Source: Arsukibacterium sp. MJ3
Lineage (GTDB): Bacteria; Pseudomonadota; Gammaproteobacteria; Enterobacterales; Alteromonadaceae
Reading direction: 5' to 3'
NCBI RefSeq assembly: GCF_000987765.1
Contig: NZ_LAHP01000004.1
Span: forward strand, 1-64,000
DNA: 64,000 bases
The position numbers and the translations under genes were made by a program. Below the pieces are notes generated by a model, which saw only the letters and a program-made list of their open reading frames with translations, was not told the origin of the DNA and did no database searches. Numbering within the stretch: position 1 is the first letter of the stretch; the number at the start of each line of letters is the position of its first letter. This document shows, one piece after another, positions 8,283 through 17,273 of this stretch.

Positions 8283-10019
8283 GTGAGTTTATCAACGCTG
8301 GAACTAACGATTAGCAGTGTCTGCGAAGCCGGGATTAAACCGGTTAACGAAGATGCGGTGGCGTTAAATGTGCCTGCTGATACGCACTTGTTAACCTATA
8401 AAGGTGCCTGTTTTGCCCTAGCGGACGGAGTTAGCACCGCAGAAGCCGGCCAACAGGCCAGTGAGCGGGCGGTAAGCCGGTTTTGTCGTGAATATAGCCA
8501 AACGCCAGATAGCTGGTCGGTGGCCTTTAGCGCTGAACAGTTGCTTGCCACTATTAATAATGAGTTGTATGAGCTGAGTCATCAGTTTACTCATGATCAA
8601 AAAGGTTATCTAACCACCTTTACTGCCTTGATTATTAAATCGCAAACAGCCCATTTTTTTCATGTAGGCGATAGCCGTTTGTATCATTGGCGTGATGGTA
8701 TGCTTAAGCAACTGAGCCAGGATCACACTACCGTATTGTCTGAGCAGTGTCAGTATCTTAGCCGGGCGCTGGGTATGGATAGCCGCGTAGAATTGCAGCA
8801 GGGTATGGTTAGCTTAAAAGTGGGCGACAGGTTTTTGCTGTGCTCTGATGGTATTTCAGATTTTATTGCTGTCGAACAGCTACAACAACATATTAACGCT
8901 GCTGCTGATTTAGCCTTATGCTCCATTTTATTAAAGCAACACGCATTGTTACAAGGTTGTGATGACAATATTAGTTTAATTTTGCTGGAAATTACCGCAT
9001 TACCGCAGCAAAGCCTGGATGATTTGAACCAATGCCTTACCCAATTACCGTTTCCGCCGGCGCTTAGCGCAGGAATGAAATTAGATGGTTATAAAGTGCT
9101 AAGCGAGCTATTTGCCAGTAGCCGTAGTCATTTATATTTGGTGGAAGATGAGCATGACGGTAAACAGTTAGTACTGAAGTGTCCGTCGCTAAATTATGAT
9201 GATGATACCTTGTATATTGACCGTTTTATCCGCGAAGAATGGATAGGTTTACGCATGGATTCGCACTATGTGGTTAAAGTGATCCGGCAAAACCGGCCGC
9301 GGACTTTTTTGTATTACCTGATGGAGTATTTACCAGGCGACAGCCTGGAGCATTGGTTTGCATGTCAGCCAAAACCGCTAAAACCGGTTTTAGCTATTAA
9401 ACTGGTAAAACAGATAGCCGAGGGTTTAAAAGCATTGCATCGGATGGGGGCTATTCATCAGGATTTAAAACCCGGCAATATTATTTATTTGAGTGACGGT
9501 AGCGTAAAAATTGTTGATTTTGGCTCAGTTTATATTGCTGGTCTGGCAGAAATATACAGCCCGTTGCAACATGAGGTTGCATTGGGCACAGCCGCTTATT
9601 CAGATCCGCATTATCTGTTGGGGCACAACTCGGGTGTACAAGGTGATATTTATGCATTAGCCACCATTGCCTATGAGTTGTTTAGTGGCGGCCATTTACC
9701 TTATGGCGAAGCGGTAGAAGCATGTCGCACCGCGGCAGATTACGACAAGCTGCGTTATCGCAGCGCGCATCAGTTTAACCCGGTTATTCCCAGCTGGTTC
9801 GATCGTGCTTTGCAAATGGGGGTAAGTTTAGATTTATCACAACGTTATCGCAGCATTACTCAGCTGCTGACTGACTTACAGCAACCTAACCCCGCGTTTT
9901 TACACCAAGAGGTTAAATTACAACACAGAACCAATCCGTTGCTGTTTTGGCAATTATTGTCTGGCTTTTGGTTTATTACCTTGATATTGGTGATATGGCT
10001 ATTTCTGCTGAAGCACTAA
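8283..10019 (+). CDS. Bifunctional PP2C phosphatase - Ser/Thr kinase, membrane-anchored
   Basis: One polypeptide with both reversible-phosphorylation activities. Residues 1-240 are a PP2C phosphatase: NEDA (22-25), ADGVST (47-52), VGDSRLY (128-134), SDG (188-190) and CDDN (226-229) give the metal-binding acidic residues. Residues about 265-540 are a Hanks-type kinase: Lys299 in VLKCP, HQDLKPGN (392-399) and DFG (412-414). A single hydrophobic helix near 553-575 should hold the C-terminus in the membrane. The start is a GTG (AAGGA site before it) 14 bases after the nitrate transporter, so they form an operon. The likely job is control of nitrate uptake or a linked target. The catalytic loop has HQD rather than the commoner HRD, so it lacks the Arg of RD kinases. 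The substrate is unknown. Confidence 0.92.
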   Translation: MSLSTLELTISSVCEAGIKPVNEDAVALNVPADTHLLTYKGACFALADGVSTAEAGQQASERAVSRFCREYSQTPDSWSVAFSAEQLLATINNELYELSHQFTHDQKGYLTTFTALIIKSQTAHFFHVGDSRLYHWRDGMLKQLSQDHTTVLSEQCQYLSRALGMDSRVELQQGMVSLKVGDRFLLCSDGISDFIAVEQLQQHINAAADLALCSILLKQHALLQGCDDNISLILLEITALPQQSLDDLNQCLTQLPFPPALSAGMKLDGYKVLSELFASSRSHLYLVEDEHDGKQLVLKCPSLNYDDDTLYIDRFIREEWIGLRMDSHYVVKVIRQNRPRTFLYYLMEYLPGDSLEHWFACQPKPLKPVLAIKLVKQIAEGLKALHRMGAIHQDLKPGNIIYLSDGSVKIVDFGSVYIAGLAEIYSPLQHEVALGTAAYSDPHYLLGHNSGVQGDIYALATIAYELFSGGHLPYGEAVEACRTAADYDKLRYRSAHQFNPVIPSWFDRALQMGVSLDLSQRYRSITQLLTDLQQPNPAFLHQEVKLQHRTNPLLFWQLLSGFWFITLILVIWLFLLKH

Positions 10020-10075
10020 CTTGCTTTTTATAGCCGTCGGGCTTTTTGTTTTTTGATTATTATCAGGAGTGTGTA

Positions 10076-10483
10076 ATGAGTTCAAAACCGGCTATTGTCG
10101 TTTCTAGTCTTGATATGGACAGGATAGAAGCGTTAATTGAAAAAATGCAGCGAGTAACCCCGGAAATCGAAAAGCTGGAAGAGGAGCTGGATCGCGCAAC
10201 TATTGTTGATTCAACCAAGATGCCAACAGATGTTGTTAGCATGAACTCTGTGGTGCGTTTTAAATTTGCAGGTGACAACAAAGAGTTTGAGAAAACGCTG
10301 GTATACCCGAATGATGTAAATAGCGAAAACCATATTTCAATTTTTGCACCTGTCGGCAGTGCTTTATTGGGAATGGCCGTTGGGCAATCGTTGGAATGGC
10401 CAACGCCTAATGGTCGTAGCCACATTGTAGAAATTCTTGACGTAATTTACCAACCAGAACGAGCTGGCGATTTTCAACGTTAA
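10076..10483 (+). CDS. rnk: Regulator of nucleoside diphosphate kinase Rnk
   Basis: GreA/GreB-related protein without the long coiled coil. Rnk binds RNA polymerase near the secondary channel and affects nucleoside diphosphate kinase levels in E. coli and Pseudomonas. The whole 135-residue length aligns by eye with E. coli Rnk: the ELDRA helix end, the MPTDVVSMNS block, LVYP and the C-terminal domain with APVGSALLGM and YQPERAGDF. Start is the ATG at 10076 behind AGGAG; an upstream in-frame start would add 10 residues but lacks a site. A weak hairpin (AGCC/GGCT then T-run, about 10031-10052) separates it from the kinase gene. No specific link to nitrate is known. Confidence 0.9.
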   Translation: MSSKPAIVVSSLDMDRIEALIEKMQRVTPEIEKLEEELDRATIVDSTKMPTDVVSMNSVVRFKFAGDNKEFEKTLVYPNDVNSENHISIFAPVGSALLGMAVGQSLEWPTPNGRSHIVEILDVIYQPERAGDFQR

Positions 10484-10546
10484 GTTAAACAGGATGATAT
10501 TGCTGAAAAATCAGATTTGGGCAGTATCAGCGGTTTGTCGCGTCGG

Positions 10547-11083
10547 TTACTTTGGTGGCCGAAAAGCGTTTATAACGACATCATTGCACTGCAAATAAGG
10601 CCCGTCCATTAGATCAATGCAGTAGGGAATAGCAGGAAACACGGCGTCTAGACACTGCCGAATCGCTTTGGGTTTGCCCGGCAGGTTAATAATTAAACAG
10701 CTGCCGCGCAGGCCGGCGGTTTGCCGCGATAATATTGCTGTGGGCACATATTTTAACGATTCGCTGCGCATAAGCTCGCCAAAACCCGGCATCATTCTGT
10801 CGCACACCGCTTCGGTTGCCTCGGGCGTAACATCGCGTTTAGAGGGGCCAGTGCCACCGGTGGTAACAATTAAACAGCAACTTTGCTCATCCGCTAATTC
10901 GCGCAGCGTTTGTTCTATCAATAGCTGCTCATCAGGAATAAGCCGGTATTCTGCTTGCCAGTCACTGCTTAAATAATCCTTTAAGGTGTCGATAATGGCG
11001 GTACCGGATAAATCTTCATAAATACCGGCACTGGCGCGGTCACTTACCGTTACTATGCCAATTTTGGCGCTTTGTGTCGTCAT
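10547..11083 (-). CDS. mogA: Molybdopterin adenylyltransferase MogA
   Basis: Catalyses adenylation of molybdopterin, the step before MoeA inserts molybdate. The fold motif TTGGTGP (74-80) followed by SKRDVTPEAT, and MPGFGELMR, TAILSR and NLPGKPKAIRQCL are all typical of MogA rather than of the shorter MoaB proteins; 178 residues against 195 in E. coli. With moeA at 40224 and moaB at 48612 the window thus holds both members of this family. It lies 28 bases before ubiV in the same direction but on the downstream side, so it may be the last gene of a ubiUV-mogA operon. Convergent with rnk. Confidence 0.92.
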   Translation of the reverse strand: MTTQSAKIGIVTVSDRASAGIYEDLSGTAIIDTLKDYLSSDWQAEYRLIPDEQLLIEQTLRELADEQSCCLIVTTGGTGPSKRDVTPEATEAVCDRMMPGFGELMRSESLKYVPTAILSRQTAGLRGSCLIINLPGKPKAIRQCLDAVFPAIPYCIDLMDGPYLQCNDVVINAFRPPK

Positions 11084-11111
11084 TACTGCTTCCCGTATTT
11101 CACTAAGGTTG

Positions 11112-11984
11112 CTACCCCGTTGCCATACCCGCTAAATTTAGCCAGTAGCCGTTGCTATCGCTGGCGCCAAGTTGCTGCGGTGCGGCGCCATTCAGGTTGG
11201 CTTTAAACTTGGCTAGCCAGTCAAAGGTGCCAATTACTTGTGGGCTCAACCGTACTATATCCACTGTGTCTTGCATAGTCGGTAGTTGATTTATCAGGTT
11301 GTAACAATAACCTGATTGGGTTTGAATGCCGTTTAGCACAAAAACTTGGGTATTATCCTGACTTTTAACATCTCGCCCTTGTGGGTAGTTGATACAGCAC
11401 AACTCACATTGATCTTTACTGCGGTTTTCTGAGCGGGCGGTAAAGCAGCGGCCACTCCAGGCCAGTGGTAAATGGCCAAAACCAAACACTTCTGTGCTAA
11501 AACAGTCACGAATATCGGCAATAATGTCTTGGTTTAAAACATCGTTTAACCACTGGCCGGATATTTCTACCGGCATTACCCAGCGTGTAAGCCCCATACT
11601 AACCAGTCGGCGCAATGTATGCTGGTTGTAACAGTTTATCGCAGCGCCGGCGACAAAAGGCAGGCCTTGCTCCTGCAGCATACTGATAGCGCCTACGTCA
11701 TTAGCTTCAATTAAAAACTCACCATTATCGACATACTTTCTAAGCTCTCTTAATTCACCCGGCGCCTCGTATAAGGTCATTGATGATAAACACACCTGCT
11801 TGCCAGCTTCACGTAGCATCTGAGCCAGGGCGAAGTAGTCGTTAAATTTCAGCTCGCGTCGCTTACTGCAGACGGTTTCACCTAGGTAAACAATATCGAC
11901 ATCACTGTCTGCAGCGTCTCGGTAAAACTGCTGCATTTGTGTTTTCGGCCAAAAATACAGCACCGGGCCTAATGAGAATTGCAT
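11112..11984 (-). CDS. ubiV: O2-independent ubiquinone hydroxylation protein UbiV
   Basis: U32-family partner of UbiU. The UbiUV heterodimer hydroxylates ubiquinone precursors without oxygen, using prephenate as proposed oxygen donor. The four 4Fe-4S ligands are at exactly the E. coli positions: Cys39 (ETVCSKRR), Cys180, Cys193 and Cys197 (within GRCFTARSENRSKDQCELCC). The ATG at 11984 (MQFSLGPVLYF) is 4 bases after the ubiU stop codon, with GGAAA upstream; a longer start would overlap ubiU and add ten unlike residues. 290 residues, the family norm. Lets the cell keep making ubiquinone for nitrate respiration in anoxia. Confidence 0.95.
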   Translation of the reverse strand: MQFSLGPVLYFWPKTQMQQFYRDAADSDVDIVYLGETVCSKRRELKFNDYFALAQMLREAGKQVCLSSMTLYEAPGELRELRKYVDNGEFLIEANDVGAISMLQEQGLPFVAGAAINCYNQHTLRRLVSMGLTRWVMPVEISGQWLNDVLNQDIIADIRDCFSTEVFGFGHLPLAWSGRCFTARSENRSKDQCELCCINYPQGRDVKSQDNTQVFVLNGIQTQSGYCYNLINQLPTMQDTVDIVRLSPQVIGTFDWLAKFKANLNGAAPQQLGASDSNGYWLNLAGMATG

Positions 11985-11988
11985 GGCA

Positions 11989-12981
11989 TTATTTCCAATT
12001 ACGATGATATGCACCCAAGGTGGTTTGGCTGCCTTCAGCTAAACCTGCCAGAACCTGCTGCCACTGCGGTTGCACGTTGAAATGATCTGGCGCATTTAGC
12101 ACTGCATCGATAGCAGCGCGCCACACTTTAGTAATTTGCGCCACATAGGCCGGACTGCGTTGGCGGCCTTCAATTTTCAGCGACTTAATGCCCTCTGCAT
12201 ACAGCTGTGGTAGTAAATCCAGCGTGTTTAAGCTGGTGGGCTCTTCCAGCGCATGATAGGTATCATCACCGACACTAAATCGGCCTTTGCACAACGTGGG
12301 GTAGCCGGCGGTTTCGTTGGGGGCAAAGCGGTCAATTAAAATACCGTTTAAGCGTGACTCCAAGGTGCCGTTGTTGTCTTGCCAGTTAACAAAGGCCGCT
12401 GGCGAGCAGGCGCCTGCGGTGTTGGGCGATTGGCCGGTCATATAAGAGCTTAAATAGCAGCGACCTTCGGCCATAATGCACAGACTACCAAAAGCAAAAA
12501 CTTCCAGGTCGATATCGCAGCTGCGGGCCAACGCTCGCACTTGCTGCATCGACAACACCCGCGGTAACACCACCCGGCTAATGTCAAACTGGCGGTAAAA
12601 ATTAATGGCAGCAGCATTGGTGGCTGACGCTTGCACCGACAAGTGCCGCTCTACTTTAGGGTAACGCTCTGCCGCGTAAGCCAGCACGGCAATATCTGCC
12701 AGGATCAGCACGTCAGCACCGGCGTTAGCGGCCATATCCACCGCCTGCCGCCAACGTTGAAAGTTGTTAGGGTGGGCAAAGGTATTAATGGCTACATGCA
12801 GCTTTTTGCCATGCTGATGCACAAAGCGGGCGGCTTCTTTTAGCCGGTGCTCGTCAAAATTTAACCCTGCAAAATGCCGGGCGTTGGTGTCGTCTTTTAA
12901 GCCAATGTAAACGGCATCTGCGCCATGTTCAATAGCGGCCTTTAGTGCCGGCATACTGCCGGCGGGACAGAGCAGCTCCAT
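11989..12981 (-). CDS. ubiU: O2-independent ubiquinone hydroxylation protein UbiU
   Basis: Peptidase-U32-family protein (not a peptidase) acting with UbiV. Cys168, Cys175, Cys192 and Cys231 match the four cluster ligands of E. coli UbiU with a shift of one residue. The N-terminal MELLCPAG, DDTNARHFAGLNF and C-terminal LGAYHRNWK motifs are highly typical. The ATG at 12981 is preceded by AAGAGG; the upstream TTG would place that ribosome site inside the coding region. Divergent from ubiT across 109 bases in which I see no clear FNR box. Confidence 0.95.
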   Translation of the reverse strand: MELLCPAGSMPALKAAIEHGADAVYIGLKDDTNARHFAGLNFDEHRLKEAARFVHQHGKKLHVAINTFAHPNNFQRWRQAVDMAANAGADVLILADIAVLAYAAERYPKVERHLSVQASATNAAAINFYRQFDISRVVLPRVLSMQQVRALARSCDIDLEVFAFGSLCIMAEGRCYLSSYMTGQSPNTAGACSPAAFVNWQDNNGTLESRLNGILIDRFAPNETAGYPTLCKGRFSVGDDTYHALEEPTSLNTLDLLPQLYAEGIKSLKIEGRQRSPAYVAQITKVWRAAIDAVLNAPDHFNVQPQWQQVLAGLAEGSQTTLGAYHRNWK

Positions 12982-13090
12982 GTATTGCCTCTTCAATATG
13001 TAATTACGTTAACTACCCACGACAGGGAATGGCGAGGGCGTTAGCACTGTGGTTTCATTATAGAGCCTGAAATAACGGAATTGCTTACAT

Positions 13091-13591
13091 ATGATTGATA
13101 TTAAAAGAGTTAACTATAAATTGGTAAGTGCTCTACCCACAACACTGCGCCAGCTTAACCGCTATGCGCCCAAGGCAGCTCAGGTCAAAGTGTTACAGTT
13201 AGCCATAAACCAGTTTTTTAAGAAAGAATTGCAAAATAGTGAGCTGGATTTTTTGCAAGAAAAGCAGTTAGTCATAGTGGTGAGTGATATTGCGCTGCAA
13301 TTTGGCATAAGTCTTAATGACAGAAAACTGCAGGTGCAACTTAACCCTACACAGCCAGCTCTGCTGTTAACAGCAGAGCTGGCAGATTTTGTTGCCATGA
13401 TGAGTAATACTACCGATCCAGACACACTTTTTTTCCGCCGTCGTCTGCAACTGTTGGGCGATACTGAGTTGGGGCTGTATTGCAAAAATTTGCTTGATAG
13501 TATCGGGCCAGATCGTTTGCCTCCGTTATTGTCAGAGGGCCTAAGCTGGCTGGCACAGCAACACGCATTGATTGCAGCAACAGCAGATTAA
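13091..13591 (+). CDS. ubiT: SCP2-domain ubiquinone accessory factor UbiT
   Basis: Small lipid-carrier-like (SCP2) protein needed, with UbiUV, for ubiquinone synthesis without oxygen; thought to bind the hydrophobic intermediates. The 166-residue length, a central SCP2 block (LDFLQEKQLVIVVSDI then LLLTAELADFVAMM) and the conserved DTLFFRRRLQLLGDTELGLYCKNLLD stretch, here split for brevity, fit YhbT/UbiT. Divergent from ubiU, so the three genes of the pathway share one promoter region. ATG at 13091; the ribosome site (ACGGAA) is moderate. Confidence 0.9.
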   Translation: MIDIKRVNYKLVSALPTTLRQLNRYAPKAAQVKVLQLAINQFFKKELQNSELDFLQEKQLVIVVSDIALQFGISLNDRKLQVQLNPTQPALLLTAELADFVAMMSNTTDPDTLFFRRRLQLLGDTELGLYCKNLLDSIGPDRLPPLLSEGLSWLAQQHALIAATAD

Positions 13592-13700
13592 ACCGTTCCT
13601 GCGATGGATCAAAGTTACGGTTGTTAGTCATCGCTATACTAATGCTTATACGCTATCGCCAGTAGGCTACATGTTATAAACGCGCCATTACGAGGTTAAG

Positions 13701-15062
13701 ATGCAAAATATAAAATGGGATAAAAAGTTAATCAGCAAGTACAACATTAACGGCCCGCGATATACCTCTTATCCTACGGCGCTAGCGCTGAATACTGATT
13801 TTGAGCAAGCACATATTCAAACTGCAATCAGTAACAGCACGAATGAGTTAAGCCTGTATCTGCATATCCCGTTTTGCCATAAGCTATGCTATTACTGTGG
13901 CTGTAACAAAGTGATTACCCGTCATCAGCATAAAGCAGATACTTACCTGAATGCATTGGCCAAGGAAATGGCGTTATACGGGCCTAAACTGGCCACTAAG
14001 CGTATTAATCAGCTGCATTTAGGTGGCGGCACCCCCACCTTTTTAACTGAAACTCAGCTAAGTTTGCTGATGTCACTGCTACATAAATACTTTACCATTG
14101 CCAGTGACGCTGAAATTAGCATTGAGATAGACCCACGCAGTTGCAGTGATGACAAACTGCGGCACTTGCGTACGCTGGGCTTTAACCGGGTAAGTTACGG
14201 TGTGCAGGATTTAGACGAAAAAGTGCAAATTGCAATAAACCGGGTGCAGGATACCGAGCTTATTCGTCATCAGGTGGCGCTTAGCCGCGAGTTGGGCTTT
14301 AGCTCGATTAATCTGGACTTAATATACGGTCTGCCGTTTCAGCAACCCGCCAGCTTTGCCCAAACGGTTGATGAAATTATTCTGCTTAATCCACATCGCA
14401 TTTCACTGTTTAGCTACGCGCACATACCCGAACGTTTTGCTGCCCAGCGTAAAATTGCCGATAGCAGCCTGCCAGATGCGCCGTTAAAACTTGAACTGAT
14501 GCAACTGGCGATTAACCGTTTTGTGGCAGCCGGTTACCAGTTTATCGGCATGGACCACTTTGCCAGACCCGACGATGCGTTAGCCAAAGCACAGCAAGCC
14601 GGTAAGTTGCAGCGTAATTTTCAGGGTTACACCACAGCCGGGCAAGATGCTTTAATTGGCCTGGGCGTATCCAGTATTAGCCAAGTAAACGGGGTATTGT
14701 GGCAAAACAGCAAAGATTTAACAGACTATTATGCTGCCATTAACGTTGACAAAATGCCGGTTGAGCGCGGTTTTAGTTTAAATGCCGATGATAAACTGCG
14801 CGCTGCACTTATTAGCCAGCTTATTTGCCATTTTGAGCTCAACGTAGACACATTTTGCCAGCAATGGCACATTAATGGTTTTTGGCAATACTTCGCTGAA
14901 GCGCTAGAGCGTTTACAGCCGTTTATGGAAGATAACCTGGTAGAGGCAGACGATCAGCGGATAACCGTAACCAACGCCGGCCGGTTATGGGTGCGCAGTA
15001 TCTGCGCCTGCTTTGATGCCTATTTAACCCAAGGCCAGCAGCGGTATTCTAAAGTAGTGTAA
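13701..15062 (+). CDS. hemN: Oxygen-independent coproporphyrinogen III dehydrogenase HemN
   Basis: Radical SAM enzyme that converts coproporphyrinogen III to protoporphyrinogen IX in anoxia. The cluster motif HIPFCHKLCYYCGC gives Cys59, Cys63 and Cys66, with the extra Cys68 usual in HemN. GGGTPTFL (SAM binding), YGVQDLDEKVQ and YGLPFQ follow, and the C-terminal HemN domain is complete at 453 residues (457 in E. coli). The full N-terminal region distinguishes it from the HemW chaperone. It is 109 bases after ubiT in the same direction and may share its transcript. No exact FNR box lies in the gap. Confidence 0.95.
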   Translation: MQNIKWDKKLISKYNINGPRYTSYPTALALNTDFEQAHIQTAISNSTNELSLYLHIPFCHKLCYYCGCNKVITRHQHKADTYLNALAKEMALYGPKLATKRINQLHLGGGTPTFLTETQLSLLMSLLHKYFTIASDAEISIEIDPRSCSDDKLRHLRTLGFNRVSYGVQDLDEKVQIAINRVQDTELIRHQVALSRELGFSSINLDLIYGLPFQQPASFAQTVDEIILLNPHRISLFSYAHIPERFAAQRKIADSSLPDAPLKLELMQLAINRFVAAGYQFIGMDHFARPDDALAKAQQAGKLQRNFQGYTTAGQDALIGLGVSSISQVNGVLWQNSKDLTDYYAAINVDKMPVERGFSLNADDKLRAALISQLICHFELNVDTFCQQWHINGFWQYFAEALERLQPFMEDNLVEADDQRITVTNAGRLWVRSICACFDAYLTQGQQRYSKVV

Positions 15063-15173
15063 CAGAACAACTCTAGGGTAGTAGTTAGCTTATGTCCTGT
15101 AAAAGATGCTAGCAGCTTAATCGTTCGGGTTATTGGTCAATTACTGCCCCATTTTTAATGAACATCTACAACG

Positions 15174-17216
15174 TTAATCGCTGACCTGAAAGCTTTGGCT
15201 GGTCAGCATTACTTGAAAGGCATCTGGTGTTATTGGCCTGCTAAAATAAAAACCTTGCGCATAATCACAGCCTAACTGCAACAACAATAGCCTTTGTTGC
15301 TCGTTCTCGATACCTTCTGCAACCGTTTTAAGACCCAGTCCTTTAGCAAGTAATAGCGTAGTTTCCACAATGGCTTTATCTTTTACGTTAGTCGTAACAT
15401 TATCAATAAAACTTTTATCTATTTTTAGCTGACACACGCTAAATTGTTGCAAATAGGCCAGGGATGAATGACCTGTGCCAAAATCATCTATGGATAAACA
15501 GATCCCAAGTTGTTCTAAACGTTCTGCGTTTTTAATGGCGATATGGGGTTGTGATATTAAGGCGCTTTCTGTGATTTCAAGCGTAAGATTAGGTGTTGAG
15601 AGTGACAGTTCGACCAATAGTTGTACTATGAAATCAACAAAATCAGGATCTTGAAAGCTTGCTGCTGAGATGTTTACTGATAATTTTTTATCATATTTAA
15701 AATTTTGTAACTCAAGCAATAAAAGTAGACTCTGTTTAATTACCCATTGGTCAAGTTTTTTAATTAACCCATAATGCTCAGCCAGCAAAATAAAACTATA
15801 TATGTTGTTGTTTGGGCTATCTGGGTGATTAAGCCGAAGTAGTACCTCTGCGCCTATGCAACTATTTGTTTTAAGCTCTATTTGTGGTTGAACCACCAAT
15901 GATAAGTGTGTTGGTTTGAGCAATTCTTGCCGCAAAATCGACAGTTGTTTCATTTGTTTTTCATATTCCAGTTTCATTGCCGATTGAAATATAACTAATT
16001 TTTTGCTGGAATGTTTAGCTCTTCGTGACGCCATATCGGCATTGGTCAGCAAGTCAGAAATGTTTTTTCCGTGCTGGGGATATATGCAAGCACCAAAGCG
16101 GCAATTTATGGTAGTTTGCAAGATACCCGCGGTAATTTCTCCTTGTAATAAATGCAGCTGCTGCTCATAAAGAGTTGTTAAGGTTGCAATATTACAGTCG
16201 GGAAGCAATACCACAAATTCATCACTATTTAGACGTGCAATAAAGCAATCAGCTGGTAAGGTAGACTTTAACTTAGTAGCGAAGCTGATTAATAGTTTAT
16301 CACCTGCAACCAGCCCATACTGATTATTAATTTGTTTAAAATTATTAATATTAATCAAGAGTATGGCGAAATTACGTTCTTGCCATTTTTCAAACTGCTG
16401 TAAAAGACTATGCCGGTTAGCAAGTTTTGTAATATTGTCGGTAAATGCCAAACTGTGAATATGCTGCTCTGCTCGCTTGATGGCGGTTATATTTTCTTTT
16501 ATAGCCATAAAGCGCCAAATTTCACCTTGTGTATTCTTTATCGGCATAATGGTGATATGTTCATTAATCAAATCACCATTTTTACTTTTATTAGTAAGCT
16601 CTCCACTCCAGGCGTTACCTTTTGCTAAGGCGTGGCGAATGTCGATATAAGTAGTTTCCGGTGTTTTGCCCGATTGCAATATTTTTGGCGTTTTTCCAAT
16701 AATCTCTGCGGTGGTGTAACCACTGACATGACAAAACGCCTGATTAACAAATAAAATATTATGTTGTAAATCAGTAATAACAATTGAGTTAGTACTTTGT
16801 TTAACCGCTTCACTTAGCATTTGCTGTTGCTGGGCTACGGTATCAGCGTGTTGATAAAACTGCTCCAATGCTAAGGTAGTTTGCTGCAAGTCTTTAAATA
16901 AGGCACCAACCTCGCCATCTTCAATAAGATGTTCGGTGGTAGATGTAGTTCGGTGTTCGCGAGTTGCTTTTAAAAAACAATGTAGCCTGAATAAAATATT
17001 AGTAAAATAGCGAATTGTTACAAACTGATACAAGAGAACCAGGGCGAGCGCGCTAATAACTGCTAAACCTTTTACCACATTTAATTGGCTGTTTACGTTA
17101 AACAGCCACATTAACGCAATAAGAGTCAGAATCCACAGCCCTGCACCAAGCCACAGCCAACGTTTAAATGGCATTCTATAACGATATAAATAATCAAAAA
17201 CTGCAGTCGGTTTCAT
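15174..17216 (-). CDS. Membrane PAS-GGDEF(degenerate)-EAL c-di-GMP protein
   Basis: Two hydrophobic helices (about 20-39 and 48-68), a coiled linker, a PAS domain (about 135-250), a GGDEF domain (about 255-410) and an EAL domain (about 425-675). The GGDEF active site reads NSDEF (330-334), losing the glycines needed for cyclase activity. The EAL side keeps EVLLR (457-461), LEITES with its Glu, DDFGTG (577-582), KIDKSFI and AEGIE. The protein is therefore probably a c-di-GMP phosphodiesterase whose GGDEF half may bind GTP as a regulator. What the PAS domain senses is unknown; next to an Aer-like receptor, redox or energy state is a fair guess. Confidence 0.9.
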   Translation of the reverse strand: MKPTAVFDYLYRYRMPFKRWLWLGAGLWILTLIALMWLFNVNSQLNVVKGLAVISALALVLLYQFVTIRYFTNILFRLHCFLKATREHRTTSTTEHLIEDGEVGALFKDLQQTTLALEQFYQHADTVAQQQQMLSEAVKQSTNSIVITDLQHNILFVNQAFCHVSGYTTAEIIGKTPKILQSGKTPETTYIDIRHALAKGNAWSGELTNKSKNGDLINEHITIMPIKNTQGEIWRFMAIKENITAIKRAEQHIHSLAFTDNITKLANRHSLLQQFEKWQERNFAILLININNFKQINNQYGLVAGDKLLISFATKLKSTLPADCFIARLNSDEFVVLLPDCNIATLTTLYEQQLHLLQGEITAGILQTTINCRFGACIYPQHGKNISDLLTNADMASRRAKHSSKKLVIFQSAMKLEYEKQMKQLSILRQELLKPTHLSLVVQPQIELKTNSCIGAEVLLRLNHPDSPNNNIYSFILLAEHYGLIKKLDQWVIKQSLLLLLELQNFKYDKKLSVNISAASFQDPDFVDFIVQLLVELSLSTPNLTLEITESALISQPHIAIKNAERLEQLGICLSIDDFGTGHSSLAYLQQFSVCQLKIDKSFIDNVTTNVKDKAIVETTLLLAKGLGLKTVAEGIENEQQRLLLLQLGCDYAQGFYFSRPITPDAFQVMLTSQSFQVSD

Positions 17217-17273
17217 TATACATCTCAGATAACCATCAATATTTTAGCTTAGCATAACTGTTATCACAGTGAA

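Noticed and set aside
15174-17216. Active diguanylate cyclase
   Set aside because: The GGDEF signature is NSDEF, losing both glycines, whereas the EAL signature is complete.
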